Positions 34,258 to 43,371 of a DNA stretch of 64,000 nt are shown piece after piece. Source of the DNA: Streptomyces sp. WP-1 (GTDB lineage: Bacteria; Actinomycetota; Actinomycetes; Streptomycetales; Streptomycetaceae); NCBI RefSeq assembly GCF_030450125.1, contig NZ_CP123923.1, positions 62,001 through 126,000 on the forward strand, read 5' to 3'. The notes beneath the pieces are model-generated. The model was not told where the DNA came from. It was given only the letters and a program-made list of their open reading frames with translations, and searched no databases. Both the position numbers and the translations under genes were made by a program. The number at the start of each line of letters is the position of its first letter. Within the stretch, counting starts at the first letter, position 1.

Positions 34258-35880
34258 TTATCGGCGGGCGCTGGCGCTGATGTGGTGGGCGAGGCTGACC
34301 CACCACACGGACAGGCGCCGGGCGGGTGCGGCCCGGTCCCGTTCCTGTTCGATGAGGCGCGTGAGCAGAGGAAGTTCGCCGGCCATCGCGAAGCAGTAGA
34401 CCAGTCGCTTGACCACGGTGTACTGGTCGGCCGCGGCGATCGTCGCGGTGTGGTGGTCGAAGAGAGCGCGCCAGTAGCTTTCGGGGCTGCGGCCGCCGAC
34501 ATGGCTCAGTGCGTGGACGGCGGCCAGCGCGACGCCTGCCGGCACTCCCCGTTCCAGGGTGAGGTTCGCGACGGTGTCGCGCTGCTCGGGGCCTGCGAGG
34601 ACGCGTAGCGCGTGCAGCAGCGGTATGGCGCGGTGCTCTGCGCGCGCCGTGGCGGACCGGCGTAGTTCGGCGGCGAGCGCGGCGGCCACCGCGGGGCCGA
34701 ACGGGCTGGCCCGCAGCAGCATCGCCGTGTACAGGCGGACGTCAGCCACCGGGTGGTGGAGAAGGTTGTCCAGGAGGCCGCTGAGGACCGTGGCGGTCTG
34801 CGGGGGCACTTCGGCGGTGAGCCGCGAGAGGATGCGGCTGACGCCGACCGAGGCCGAGGCGGGATCCGTCAGCGAGCCGTGCAGCACGATCGCCCGGACG
34901 GTGTCGTTCTGGTGGGTGACCGTGCGCAGGAGCCGTGCGCAGTGGGCGGGTGTGAGCGGGAGCTCGTGCAGAAGGACGGCGGCGGCCTCGACGGCGGCCG
35001 GGGACAGTTCCGGTCCCGGACCGCTCGTCAGGATCGCGTCGGCCACGTCCACCAGGGTGCGTGTCTGCCCGGCGTCGAAGTGACGCCTGCGGCTTTTGCG
35101 GGCGCAGGCCAGCAGGGCTCCGTACCTGCTGTCCTGGGTCGTCGGGTGCGTGAGCTGTCGCAGTACCGCGCGTCCGGCGTCCGGGTGCGGGCTGCCGTCC
35201 AGCGCGCACACCGCTTCGATCAGGCCGACGTGTCCGGGCTGCTCGGCCGCGCCGGAGCAGACGGCTGTCACCTCCGGGCCCCACCGCGGATCGGCCATCA
35301 GTCTTCCCAGCGATTCGAAACGCCGCATCCACGAGGTGCCGTCCGACACCAGTGTCTCCTCCAGCAGCCGCCGGGCGACGGCGCTGCGGACCCGTCCCGG
35401 TGTCACGTGTGCCGGCCCGTGTACGGCGGTGCGGCTGAGGCTGTCCCAGTCGTCGCCGGTGAGTACGCCGCCGTCCAGCGCCCGGTCCAGGAGCGACTCG
35501 AAACGGATGCCCGGTACGCCGGACACCGGTGGGCCGCTTCCTCCCCGCAGGAAGACCGCCGCGGTGGCACCGCCCTCGTGGCGTGCGACGGTCTGGATCG
35601 CGGCGAGCAGGGAGTACGGGGGCAGGCCGAGGACCTCCTCGTACCGTCTGACGGCTTCCTGTGTCACAGGGACGCGGCCGGTTTCCCAGCGGGACAGCGA
35701 GCTGGGGCTCCTTCCCGCCGCGCCCTGATAGCCGTCGTGGAAGGCGCGGGCGAATGCGGGCAGGGATCGCAGGGACGTACGGGCGGAGCACAGCCGGTGG
35801 GCACGCAGCAGCCAGCCCGCGCACACCTGCCACGGCATGTACCGGATGGCCGCCGGGCCGGCCAAGGCGTTGCCCTTCAC
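34258..35880 (-). CDS. XRE-type regulator with a long helical-repeat domain
   Basis: A protein of about 540 residues. GTG 35880 is chosen because GAGGGGG sits just upstream; an in-frame GTG 18 bases earlier has no such site. Residues about 30-90 carry a helix-turn-helix with SPSSLSRWETGRVPVTQE, matching XRE repressors. The rest, about 100-540, is all-helical with repeated leucine/alanine-rich pairs (VRLYTAMLLRASP; GVALAAVHALSHVG), probably HEAT/ARM-like. Such fusions occur in Streptomyces as developmental or small-molecule-sensing regulators. No ligand motif is visible. It is monocistronic. Confidence 0.75.
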   Translation of the reverse strand: MKGNALAGPAAIRYMPWQVCAGWLLRAHRLCSARTSLRSLPAFARAFHDGYQGAAGRSPSSLSRWETGRVPVTQEAVRRYEEVLGLPPYSLLAAIQTVARHEGGATAAVFLRGGSGPPVSGVPGIRFESLLDRALDGGVLTGDDWDSLSRTAVHGPAHVTPGRVRSAVARRLLEETLVSDGTSWMRRFESLGRLMADPRWGPEVTAVCSGAAEQPGHVGLIEAVCALDGSPHPDAGRAVLRQLTHPTTQDSRYGALLACARKSRRRHFDAGQTRTLVDVADAILTSGPGPELSPAAVEAAAVLLHELPLTPAHCARLLRTVTHQNDTVRAIVLHGSLTDPASASVGVSRILSRLTAEVPPQTATVLSGLLDNLLHHPVADVRLYTAMLLRASPFGPAVAAALAAELRRSATARAEHRAIPLLHALRVLAGPEQRDTVANLTLERGVPAGVALAAVHALSHVGGRSPESYWRALFDHHTATIAAADQYTVVKRLVYCFAMAGELPLLTRLIEQERDRAAPARRLSVWWVSLAHHISASARR

Positions 35881-36159
35881 ACGGCCCCCTCTGCACACCG
35901 GCCGATCCGCTCTGCCGCGTTTGCCCGTTCACCCCACCCTGAAGCACTTTGTCCCTCGCTACGAGCCGATTTTCGGACGAGGGGCGCCACATACTGCGCG
36001 GCGGCGCGCTATACCACACGGCGCCCGGGCACGGCAGCGCGTGTGCACGGGCGACGGGCCCGTGCACACTCGGGCCCGGGCGGCCGCACCGCGGTCTACA
36101 AAAGACGGCACCGGGCGGCACCACCGGTGGCAAGCCCGGCCGAACCGAAGGGAATCGTC

Positions 36160-36528
36160 ATGTCTGAAGACACATCCGTTCCGTCGGCAGCCGTCCCCGG
36201 GGCCCGCCGCCCCGCCCGCCGCGTGCGCCGACTGCTGGTGGCGGCCGCCCTGCTGGCGGGCGCCGTAGTGCCCGGCGTGGTGGGAGCGGGCACCGCCTCG
36301 GCGTCGGGTCTCTACGACTGCGGCTCCGGCATCGACGCCGGCAGCGGCAACACCTGGGGATGGGGAGCCTGTTCGGGCAGCGGGACGTTCAGTCTCCGCC
36401 TGAACTGCACCTACGGACAGAACAAGACCTCCGCGCCGATCATCGTCAACGGCGGCCGGACACGCACCGATGTCGAGTGCCCGCTGGGCACCACCATCCG
36501 CAACACTCAGATCAACATCCTCAACTGA
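36160..36528 (+). CDS. Small secreted four-cysteine protein
   Basis: A protein of 122 residues; ATG 36160 follows GAAGGGA. An arginine-rich n-region, hydrophobic core (LLVAAALLAGAVVPGVV) and ASA cleavage site near residue 48 form a signal peptide. The mature protein is about 73 residues, Gly/Ser/Thr-rich, with four cysteines (YDC, GAC, LNC, VEC), enough for two disulfides, and little charge. It resembles small extracellular beta-proteins of unknown role in Streptomyces. It is divergent from the XRE-type regulator at 35880 and might be controlled by it. Confidence 0.75.
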   Translation: MSEDTSVPSAAVPGARRPARRVRRLLVAAALLAGAVVPGVVGAGTASASGLYDCGSGIDAGSGNTWGWGACSGSGTFSLRLNCTYGQNKTSAPIIVNGGRTRTDVECPLGTTIRNTQINILN

Positions 36529-37357
36529 TCCCCGCCTGCTGAACGTCCGGTCGACCCGCAGCAGCGCGTCGTCCTGGAAACCGCGGCTGCCGCCCAGCGG
36601 AGTGGAGTCCACCCGGTGGAGCCCACCGGGTGGACTCCACTGCTCCTCCTTCTTCTTCTTCGCAGCCATCGGCCTCGGCTTCCGGGGGTGCTTCCAGACC
36701 GGCTGCCCCCGGGAGCTCATCGGGCCCGGGTCCGGGCTCCTGGTCCTCGTCGAGCGCGGCGGCCGTCTCCGCGCGGGCCGCACGGGCGCGTGCGAGTGCG
36801 GCGACGGGGTCGGGGCGTTCTTCCGGGATGCTCGCACAACTCCTCCAGTGGTCCGGCCCGGCGTGTGCCGGGTGCCGGGCTGCCGGGTGCCCGGCTGCCG
36901 GGCCGTCGCCAGGGCGGGCAGTAGCCGGGGCATGGGCGACGGCGCGCTCCCACGTGCCGTCCTGGAGCCGGGCGGCCAGCCGGGCGGCGGCTTCGAACAT
37001 CCGGCGGGTCTGCTCCACCGTGTCGACACCGGTCTCCAACTCCAGGAGGCGGCGGCCGTCCTTCGGGCCGGAGCGGAACGGCTGCGAGTCGGGGGCGGCC
37101 TCCAGACGGCGGGCACGGAGACGGCGTACGGCCGGGAGCCCGATCGCTCCGTACACCGCGCGGCACGCATCCGGGCCGCCAGAGCGGCCGGCGACGAGGC
37201 GTGCCCGCTCGTACAGGGGCGCGGTGCGGTTCGGATCCAGCGGCGGTCGCCCCAGTGCGTCGCGGACGACCCTCCTCGTGAGGTGGCCGTCGGCGTCGTC
37301 GAGGCAGGAGAGGCCGAGGAGTTGATCCTCGCCGGTCTCCGGGGGACGCGCCGAGAT
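36521..37357 (-). pseudogene. 5'-truncated minus-strand gene of unknown function
   Basis: This minus frame has clear coding composition from about 37340 to 36700, including SGPKDGRRLLELETGVDTVE and TRRMFEAAARLAARL. The first possible start is GTG 37156, well inside the coding-like part, and a stop sits upstream at 37358-37360. The gene therefore seems to have lost its 5' end. The 3' part becomes acidic and low-complexity (EEEEGG) and then reads through the 19-bp palindrome to a stop at 36521, overlapping the convergent secreted-protein gene. I do not recognise the family. A real short gene starting at 37156 is the alternative. Confidence 0.4.
36601..36641. repeat. Perfect 19-bp palindrome with 3-base loop
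   Basis: Arms at 36601-36619 and 36623-36641 are exact reverse complements around AGC, giving a 41-base hairpin beginning AGTGGAGTCC. It lies 73 bases after the small secreted-protein gene and is followed on the plus strand by a pyrimidine-rich CTCCTCCTTCTTCTTCTT tract. It could be a strong bidirectional terminator or a mobile palindromic element. It interrupts, in frame, the 3' end of a minus-strand reading frame. Confidence 0.85.
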
Positions 37358-37560
37358 TCAAGCCTCGGGCATGCTGCCAGGCACGAGGTCGACCGGGGCC
37401 TCGACGACGCCGTCAACGAGGCCGACGCCCTCTCCCACGTCGGCGGACCAAGCTCGCCATGGGAGACCCCGGGGGCACCCGCGAGGCGTGGGGGACGGCC
37501 CTGGCCATCTGCGAGGCACTGGACCCGCACGCGGCCGCACGTGTCGCCGTTCCTGCAAGG
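37340..37560 (+). pseudogene. Fossil TPR segment of an AfsR/SARP-type regulator
   Basis: Two plus-strand pieces in different frames fit the C-terminal tetratricopeptide repeats of AfsR-like regulators. The first is near 37380-37445 (DDAVNEADALSHVG). The second is near 37445-37545 (KLAMGDPGGTREAWGTALAI then CEALDPHAAARV). A frameshift joins them at about 37445. No start or remaining domains are found upstream, where the opposite-strand remnant lies, so a rearrangement junction near 37340-37360 is likely. Confidence 0.55.
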
Positions 37561-37785
37561 CCTCTCCGTCTCGCGGGTCCGGCCGGGCGGCGAGGGCTGA
37601 ACAGGCGGCTCGCGCGGGGGTGTTCCCGTCCCCCTTTCCGGCGCTTTCGCGGTGCTTTCCCGGCCGGGCGAGCGGGGAAGGCGGGCGTTAAGAGCCTGGT
37701 AAGCGCCCTCTCCGATGGTGGGTCTCGTTCAGTTTTCAACGAGCACAGGTGTCCGGCCTCACCACCGGCACGCATCGGGGACAGC

Positions 37786-38406
37786 ATGAGACTCAGTACG
37801 GGCAACCGGGGGACGGCGCCGGGCCGGCCGATCGAGGCCGGGCAGGAACGCGGCGCGGGGAACGGGGACAGAGCTGGCCGGAAGAGGGAAGAGCAACGGC
37901 AAGGCGACGAGGCGTTCATCCGCGCCGTCTACGACAAGCACGGCGTCCACCTCCTGAGGTTCGCGACCGGGCTCCTCCTCGGGGACTCCCACCAGGCGCA
38001 GGACGTGGTGCAGGAGGCCGTCCTGCGCGCATGGCGGCACGCGGCTCGGCTCGACCCGGAGGCGGAGGGCGTACGGCCCTGGCTCGTCACCGTGATCCGC
38101 AACCTCGTCATCGACGGCCACCGGGCCCGGCAGACCCGCCCCCCGGAGACCGGGGACGCCGCGCTGAACGACCTGCCCGGCCCGGAGCACGTGGAGCGCT
38201 CCCTCAGCAAGAAGATCGTGCGCGAGGCACTCGGGGACCTGTCGCTCCAGCACCGGGAGATACTCGTCCACGTCCACTACCTCGACCGGCCCGTCGCGCA
38301 GACGGCGCAGCTCCTCGGCATCCCCTCGGGCACGGTGAAGTCCCGCACCCACCTGGCCCTGAAGTCGCTGCGCGAAGCACTGGCCAAGCGGGGACACACC
38401 GCCTGA
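37786..38406 (+). CDS. ECF-family RNA polymerase sigma factor
   Basis: A protein of 206 residues; ATG 37786 follows CGGGGA. Region 2 spans about 48-115 with VYDKHGVHLLRFATGLLLGD, DVVQEAVLRAW and RPWLVTVIRNLVID. Region 4 spans about 145-200 with LQHREILVHVHYLDRP and IPSGTVKSRTHLALKSLRE, the -35 recognition helix. A basic, Arg/Gln-rich leader of about 40 residues precedes region 2. No anti-sigma gene is adjacent; the next gene is the large SARP regulator, 237 bases downstream in the same direction. It probably directs RNA polymerase to a stress or development regulon. Confidence 0.9.
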   Translation: MRLSTGNRGTAPGRPIEAGQERGAGNGDRAGRKREEQRQGDEAFIRAVYDKHGVHLLRFATGLLLGDSHQAQDVVQEAVLRAWRHAARLDPEAEGVRPWLVTVIRNLVIDGHRARQTRPPETGDAALNDLPGPEHVERSLSKKIVREALGDLSLQHREILVHVHYLDRPVAQTAQLLGIPSGTVKSRTHLALKSLREALAKRGHTA

Positions 38407-38558
38407 ACACGCCACCGGGAGGGCATGGCGCGCGCCGTCGCGCCGTCGGACGGAGGGAGGAGGTCCGGGCCCAGCGCCGGGAGGGACAAGTGGGCCCGGA
38501 CCGGCCGGGAAGGGACACCTTTCCGGCCGCAGCTGTCATACGACCGCGGTGCGCCTGT

Positions 38559-38570
38559 GGTTCACCGGAC
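38559..38570 (+). promoter_or_regulatory. GGTTCACCG-type element upstream of the SARP gene
   Basis: GGTTCACCGGAC lies 74-85 bases before the SARP start. The identical 12-mer occurs at 46726-46737 upstream of the MDR oxidoreductase, and GGTTCACCG occurs twice upstream of the methyltransferase. It may be a binding site shared by these genes. Confidence 0.4.
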
Positions 38571-38643
38571 CGGCCCCGTAGACGTGCCGCCTCTCCCCGC
38601 CCGGAACTACTCCCGTTCGGGCAGGTGGCGAGGGCACGGCACA

Positions 38644-41600
38644 ATGACCTCCATGCAGTTCCGCTTGCTCGGCCGTCTGGAGCTGGACAGCCGCGAAGGC
38701 GCGGTCCTCCTGCCCGGCGCCCTCTCCCGCGCGATCGTCGGCCGGCTCCTCCTCGCCGAGGGCGCCACCGTACGACGCGACACCCTCATCGACGAGTTGT
38801 GGCAGGACCGGGAGGCGAAGGACCCGGTCAACGCCCTCCAGGTCCAGGTGGCCAAGACCCGCGCCGTCCTGGCCGCGCACGGTGAGGAGGGCCGGCTGCT
38901 GTTCGGGCACGGCGGCTACCGGCTGCAGCTGGAACCGGACGACGAGAGGGACGTCGCTCTCTTCGACTCGGCGGTGGCGCGCGGCCGGGCCCAACTCGCC
39001 GCGGGGCGGCACCTGGAGGCCCTGCACGCCTTCCGGCAGGGCGTGTCCCTGTGGCGCGGGTCCGCGCTGGAGGACCTGGAGGGGCCGGCTTTCGACGCGG
39101 AGCGGGCCCGCCTGGAGGAACTGCGGCTGAGCGCCCTGGAGGACAGCGCGTCGGCCGCACTCGAACTCGGCCGGGCCGAGGAACTCGTCCCGGAACTGAA
39201 GGCTCTGGTGTCCCGCTCACCGTTGCGCGAGGGGCTGCGGGGCCGCCTCATGCTGGCCCTCTACCGTGCCGGACGCGTCGCCGAAGCCCTGGAGGCGTAC
39301 GAGGAGGGGCGGCGGTTCCTCAAGGCCGAGATCGGTACCGTGCCCTCCGTCGAACTGCGCTCCCTGCACGCCTCGATGGTGCGCCAGGACGCCTCCCTGA
39401 GTCCGGTTGCCGGACCTTCCCGCACCCCTGCGGGGCCCGCCCCCTCCTCTGCCGGACCCGGTGCCTTCGCCGGACCCGCCCGCGCCCCTGCCGAAGGCAC
39501 CCGCGCCGCGAGTCCCCGCGCCGCCGGGGCACCCTCCGCCGAGCCGCTGCCCGCGGGCAACCTCAGCCCCTCCCTCGGGCCGTTCGTCGGTCGGCACCGC
39601 GAGCTGGACGACCTGTGTGCCGCGGTCGTACGCGAGCGGCTGGTGACCGTGCTCGGGCCCGGAGGGGTCGGAAAGACGCGGCTGTCCCTGGAGGCCTGCG
39701 CCCGGCTCCAGCCGTCCTGCGACGGCGTCTGGTGGGTCGAACTGGCCTCGGCGGACGCCACCGACGTCATCGCGGCGGTCGCCGTCGCCCTGGGCCTGTC
39801 CGACGCCTCCGTCCGTCCCGACCAGCCCCCGCACGACACCACGCACCGCCTCGTGTCGTTCCTCACCGGCCGCGAGGTGATCCTCGTGCTCGACAACTGT
39901 GAGCACGTGCTGGAGCCCGTGGCCTCGCTGGTGGCGGCCCTCCTTGGACGCTGCCCCGCCCTGACCGTGCTGACCACCAGCAGGGAGCCGCTCGGCATCC
40001 ACGGCGAGGCCGTCCACACCCTGGCACCGCTGCCCGACGACGAGGCGGCCGACCTGTTCAGCGCGCGCGCCGTCATGATCGACCCGTCCTTCGGACGGGA
40101 AGGCTCCGCACGGCAGGACATCCGCTCCCTGTGCCGCCGGCTCGACGGTCTGCCGCTGGCCGTCGAACTGGCCGCGGCCCATGTCCGGGTCCTGTCGGTC
40201 CAGGAGATCGAGGCGCGTCTCGACAACCGCTTCGCCCTGCTGGTCAAGGGCGAACGGACCGCCCCGGCCCGGCACCGCACCCTGCGCGCCGTCCTCGACT
40301 GGAGCTACGCGCTGCTCGAGCCGGCCGAACAGAAGCTGCTGACCGAACTCTCCCTCTACGCCGGCGGCTGCTGTGTGGAGGTGGCCGAGTCGGCGGCCCG
40401 GCTCGCCGGCGAGGACAGCTCCGAAATCCTGCACGTGCTCGCGCAATTGGTCGACAAGTCCCTCCTCGTTCCGGCCCCCGGCGCGCACGGGACGCGGCTG
40501 CGGATGCTGGAGACCGTCCGCGAGTACGCGGGTGCGCGGCTCCGTGAGGAGGGCACGGCGGACGAGGCCGAGGAGCGTTTCACGCGGTGGGCCGTCCATT
40601 TCGTGGCCGAGGGCACCCGCGACCTCGCCTCCGGGGACCAGGCCCGGTGGGCCGCACGGCTCACCGAGGAGTCCGCCAACATCAAGGCCGCCTCCGACCT
40701 GCTGAAGGCCCGCTCACGAACCGTCACCTGCCTGCTGCTGGAGGCCCGGCTCGGCTACTACTGGTTCATCAGCGGCCGCGAGGAAGAGGGCATCGACCGC
40801 CTCCGGCGCGGTCTGCGTGCCTACGACGCGGCACTCGCGGAGCGGACGACGGCCTCCGGTGAGCCGTCCCCGGTTCCCACGCAGGAAGAGGAGTGGGCAC
40901 TCTTCTACACCATCGCCTGGCTCGCCTGGCTCAACCACGTCGCCGGCCGGCACGAGGAGGCCGGCTCCTTCATCGAGCGGCACGAAGCTGCCTGGCACCA
41001 CGCGAGCAACCCCGCCCTCGCCGTCGTCGGACCGTGCTACGACACCCTGCACGCGATGCTCAACGGGTACGACGACGTCACCGAACGCTTCGCCCGCGCC
41101 GAGTCCGTCGTCCGGCACACCGACTTCCACTGGGAACGGGCCGTCCTCCAGACCAACTGGTCGACCTACTGCCTCCAGCACGGCGACGTCGACGGCGCCC
41201 GGCGGCACGGACTGATCGCGGTCTCGGCGTCCCGCGCCGGCAACGACGACTTCGCGCGCGCCTTCTCGCTCATGCTCTGCGGCGACGCCGACGAGAGCGA
41301 CGGCCTGCGCGAACGCGCCCGCGACCAGTGGGCCGAGGCCGCGCGCGTCCTGCGGCCCATCGGGGCCCGCGCCCGGTACGCGTACGTGGTGCTCAGGATC
41401 GTCTTCCTGGACCTGTCCGAGGGAGCCCTCGCCGAGGCCGAGCGGCGGCTGGTGGAGGCGGTGCGGATCGCGCAGGAGCTGAGCGCGGACGACCTCCTGG
41501 CGGCCACGGCCGGCCTGCGCGGGTTCCTCGCGCTGCACGGCCGCGACTTCGGCGACGCGGAAACGATCTTCCGGGACGTCTGGGATTCCCCGGCCGCGCC

Positions 41601-41877
41601 GCTGGACCGCCGGGCGGTGGCCGCCGCCGGTCTCGCGGCCGTCGCGCTGTGCGGCTTCCCGGACCCTCGAAAGGCCCGCGAAACCTCCGCGTTGTGGACA
41701 GGCCGAGCCCGGGAGGCCCACGGCCGGGTGCTCGAACCCCTCGCCCGTCGCGCCATCGGCGTCCTGCTGGAGCGGCTCGACGCCGGCCGGTCGGCCGCCG
41801 GTGCCGCCGCCGTCGACGTGAGCACGGTCCACGCCTGGTTCGCCGCCACGCCCTCCGTACTGGCGTGCTTCTGCTGA
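38644..41877 (+). CDS. AfsR-like SARP transcriptional regulator (BTAD-NB-ARC-TPR)
   Basis: A protein of 1077 residues; ATG 38644 has GCGAGGG about 11 bases upstream. Residues 1-95 are an OmpR-like DNA-binding domain (MQFRLLGRLELD...LIDELWQD...VNALQVQVAKTR). Residues about 100-250 are the bacterial transcriptional activation domain (ALHAFRQGVSLWRG; LMLALYRAGRVAEALEAYEEG). A Pro/Ala linker follows, then an NB-ARC STAND ATPase with P-loop GPGGVGKT (about 338), VILVLDNCEHV (about 415) and GLPLAVELAA. The C-terminal half is TPR-like. The layout is that of AfsR-size SARPs that activate antibiotic genes near -35 boxes. It probably regulates nearby genes that share the GGTTCACCG element. Confidence 0.92.
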   Translation: MTSMQFRLLGRLELDSREGAVLLPGALSRAIVGRLLLAEGATVRRDTLIDELWQDREAKDPVNALQVQVAKTRAVLAAHGEEGRLLFGHGGYRLQLEPDDERDVALFDSAVARGRAQLAAGRHLEALHAFRQGVSLWRGSALEDLEGPAFDAERARLEELRLSALEDSASAALELGRAEELVPELKALVSRSPLREGLRGRLMLALYRAGRVAEALEAYEEGRRFLKAEIGTVPSVELRSLHASMVRQDASLSPVAGPSRTPAGPAPSSAGPGAFAGPARAPAEGTRAASPRAAGAPSAEPLPAGNLSPSLGPFVGRHRELDDLCAAVVRERLVTVLGPGGVGKTRLSLEACARLQPSCDGVWWVELASADATDVIAAVAVALGLSDASVRPDQPPHDTTHRLVSFLTGREVILVLDNCEHVLEPVASLVAALLGRCPALTVLTTSREPLGIHGEAVHTLAPLPDDEAADLFSARAVMIDPSFGREGSARQDIRSLCRRLDGLPLAVELAAAHVRVLSVQEIEARLDNRFALLVKGERTAPARHRTLRAVLDWSYALLEPAEQKLLTELSLYAGGCCVEVAESAARLAGEDSSEILHVLAQLVDKSLLVPAPGAHGTRLRMLETVREYAGARLREEGTADEAEERFTRWAVHFVAEGTRDLASGDQARWAARLTEESANIKAASDLLKARSRTVTCLLLEARLGYYWFISGREEEGIDRLRRGLRAYDAALAERTTASGEPSPVPTQEEEWALFYTIAWLAWLNHVAGRHEEAGSFIERHEAAWHHASNPALAVVGPCYDTLHAMLNGYDDVTERFARAESVVRHTDFHWERAVLQTNWSTYCLQHGDVDGARRHGLIAVSASRAGNDDFARAFSLMLCGDADESDGLRERARDQWAEAARVLRPIGARARYAYVVLRIVFLDLSEGALAEAERRLVEAVRIAQELSADDLLAATAGLRGFLALHGRDFGDAETIFRDVWDSPAAPLDRRAVAAAGLAAVALCGFPDPRKARETSALWTGRAREAHGRVLEPLARRAIGVLLERLDAGRSAAGAAAVDVSTVHAWFAATPSVLACFC

Positions 41878-41920
41878 GGCAGCCCACGGGAACGCGCGAC
41901 CGGTGGGCGCCGCGTGTGCG

Positions 41921-41956
41921 AGTGGCCCCCCGCACACGGCTGTGCGGGGGCCCACT
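41921..41956. terminator. Bidirectional terminator between convergent genes
   Basis: Sixteen-base arms with one mismatch (AGTGGCCCCCCGCACA and TGTGCGGGGGCCCACT) enclose a CGGC loop. It lies between the stops of the SARP gene and the convergent lipoprotein gene. Confidence 0.8.
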
Positions 41957-41993
41957 GGTCAACCGGGGGAAGCCCCCCCCGGAGCGAAGAGGA

Positions 41994-43148
41994 TCAGCCG
42001 GAGAAGCGGACCGACCTGATGGGGCCGATGTCCAGCGAGTCCAGGTCGGCGACATTGCTGTCGATCACCTTCGACTTGCCGGTGCAGTTGTCACCCGACC
42101 ACACCTTCGCGGTACCGGAGATGGAGACCGAGCCACCGAACCGTACGGCCTGGCAGCCGGGACCGCCCAGACCCTGGGCCGGCTCACCGAAGTTCGGCGC
42201 GTCGAAGAAGGTCGCGTTCGCCGCGGCCGAGGCGCTCGGGCTCGGGCTGCCGGCCGAGTCGCCGGAGGTGAAGCCGATGGACCTGACCGGGCCGATGCCC
42301 AGCGCCTTCAGGTCCTTGACGTTCTTGTCGATACGCGCGGACTTGCCGGTGCAGTTGTCACCGGACCACACCTTCGCGAAACCGGTGATGGAGACCGAAC
42401 CGTCGAACCGGACGGGCTTGCAGCCGGGGCCGACGATGCCCTCGGCCGGCTCGGCGAAGTCGGCCGAGTCGAAGAAGGTGGCGCTGGTGGCCGCCGGAGT
42501 GGTGCCGGGGCCGGACGGCAGCGGCGGGAGAGCCCCCTTGCCGTCGCCCTTCCGGCCCGCGCGCTGCCCGTCGGGGGTCGCACCGAACCAAGTGCCCTGG
42601 CGTCCCTGCCCGTTGGTGTCACCGGCCTTCGTGTCCATGCTGAAGAGGTAGACCGGGCTGCCGCCGATGGTCACCTGGAAGCCGCCGTCCCGCCGGATGA
42701 ACCCGACGTTCTCCTTCTTGACGCCGTCCAGGAAGACCCGGCCGCCCGGAGCCACCAGGTACGGCGGCCACATGGTGGCGCAGTCGCCGGAGCAGTTCGA
42801 CTTGGACGGGTCGGTCGAGTCCTTGTCGAATCGGTAGAGGACGAATCCCGCGCCGTTGATCGTCACCGGATTCAGGTCGCCGGCCTTTCCGGCGGACAGC
42901 TGGACCCACTTGCGCAGGATCGGCTTCGGATTCCTCGTCACAACGCTCGGCACCGCGCCGGCCGCGGTGTCGCCCTGGGTCAGGTCGGCATTGTTCTGCT
43001 TGGCCGTACCGGACAGAAACCGGAATGCGCTCGTGTCGACCGCAGCCGCGTCGCTCTTGGTCTCGCCGCCGCCACCGCCATTGCAGGCGGAAAGCAGCAG
43101 TGCACCGGTCACGGCGGCAACGGCAGCCATGGTGCGCGTACGGAACAT
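41994..43148 (-). CDS. Lipoprotein with COG4315-like repeat and duplicated C-terminal domain
   Basis: A protein of 384 residues; ATG 43148 follows AAGGGG. Residues 1-22 form a lipoprotein signal ending LLLSAC (C22). The first half (about 75-190) contains VLYRFDKDS...NCSGDCATMWPPYLV and GSPVYLFSMDTKAGDTNGQG, the hallmark of the secreted repeat family PF03640/COG4315. The second half holds two copies, about 70 residues each, of a Cys-containing domain (GPGC..VRF, KVWSGDNCTGKS, DIGP/GIGP ending), separated by a Ser/Ala/Pro linker. It should be a surface-anchored cell-envelope protein; function unknown. The repeats are similar at DNA level (42000-42215 and 42270-42490), showing a recent internal duplication. 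Confidence 0.82.
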   Translation of the reverse strand: MFRTRTMAAVAAVTGALLLSACNGGGGGETKSDAAAVDTSAFRFLSGTAKQNNADLTQGDTAAGAVPSVVTRNPKPILRKWVQLSAGKAGDLNPVTINGAGFVLYRFDKDSTDPSKSNCSGDCATMWPPYLVAPGGRVFLDGVKKENVGFIRRDGGFQVTIGGSPVYLFSMDTKAGDTNGQGRQGTWFGATPDGQRAGRKGDGKGALPPLPSGPGTTPAATSATFFDSADFAEPAEGIVGPGCKPVRFDGSVSITGFAKVWSGDNCTGKSARIDKNVKDLKALGIGPVRSIGFTSGDSAGSPSPSASAAANATFFDAPNFGEPAQGLGGPGCQAVRFGGSVSISGTAKVWSGDNCTGKSKVIDSNVADLDSLDIGPIRSVRFSG

Positions 43149-43307
43149 CTCGTACCCCTTGGTAATCGGAACATGGAACAACCTCAGCCCCACACCGTCG
43201 CGGTGGGACGCTGACACTCGGATTACGGGGATTCATCGGAAGCGGTTCGCCGGACAATGCGTCGAGACAGTTCTGTGACAATTCGCTTTCCGGTGTGCGG
43301 ACATGCC

Positions 43308-43346
43308 TCCGCCCTGCCCCCGCGACGGGTGCGGGGGCAGGGCGGA
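43308..43346. terminator. Terminator of the methyltransferase gene
   Basis: Perfect 16-base arms (43308-43323 and 43331-43346) surround GACGGGT, 25 bases past the stop of the minus-strand methyltransferase gene. It is the strongest GC stem in the window. Confidence 0.8.
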
Positions 43347-43371
43347 CGGACCGGGGCGGGCGGCGCTTTCG

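Noticed and set aside
35959..37530. Minus-strand frame of about 520 codons across the palindrome and the secreted-protein gene
   Set aside because: Composition is Arg/Pro/Ser-rich and unlike coding; it overlaps the secreted-protein gene, which has a ribosome site and signal peptide. Only the other minus frame at 36521-37357 has coding character.
41921..41956. Long inverted repeat considered as an attachment site or small IS end
   Set aside because: It sits exactly between two convergent stops, has no partner copy or target duplication seen nearby, and is best explained as a bidirectional terminator.
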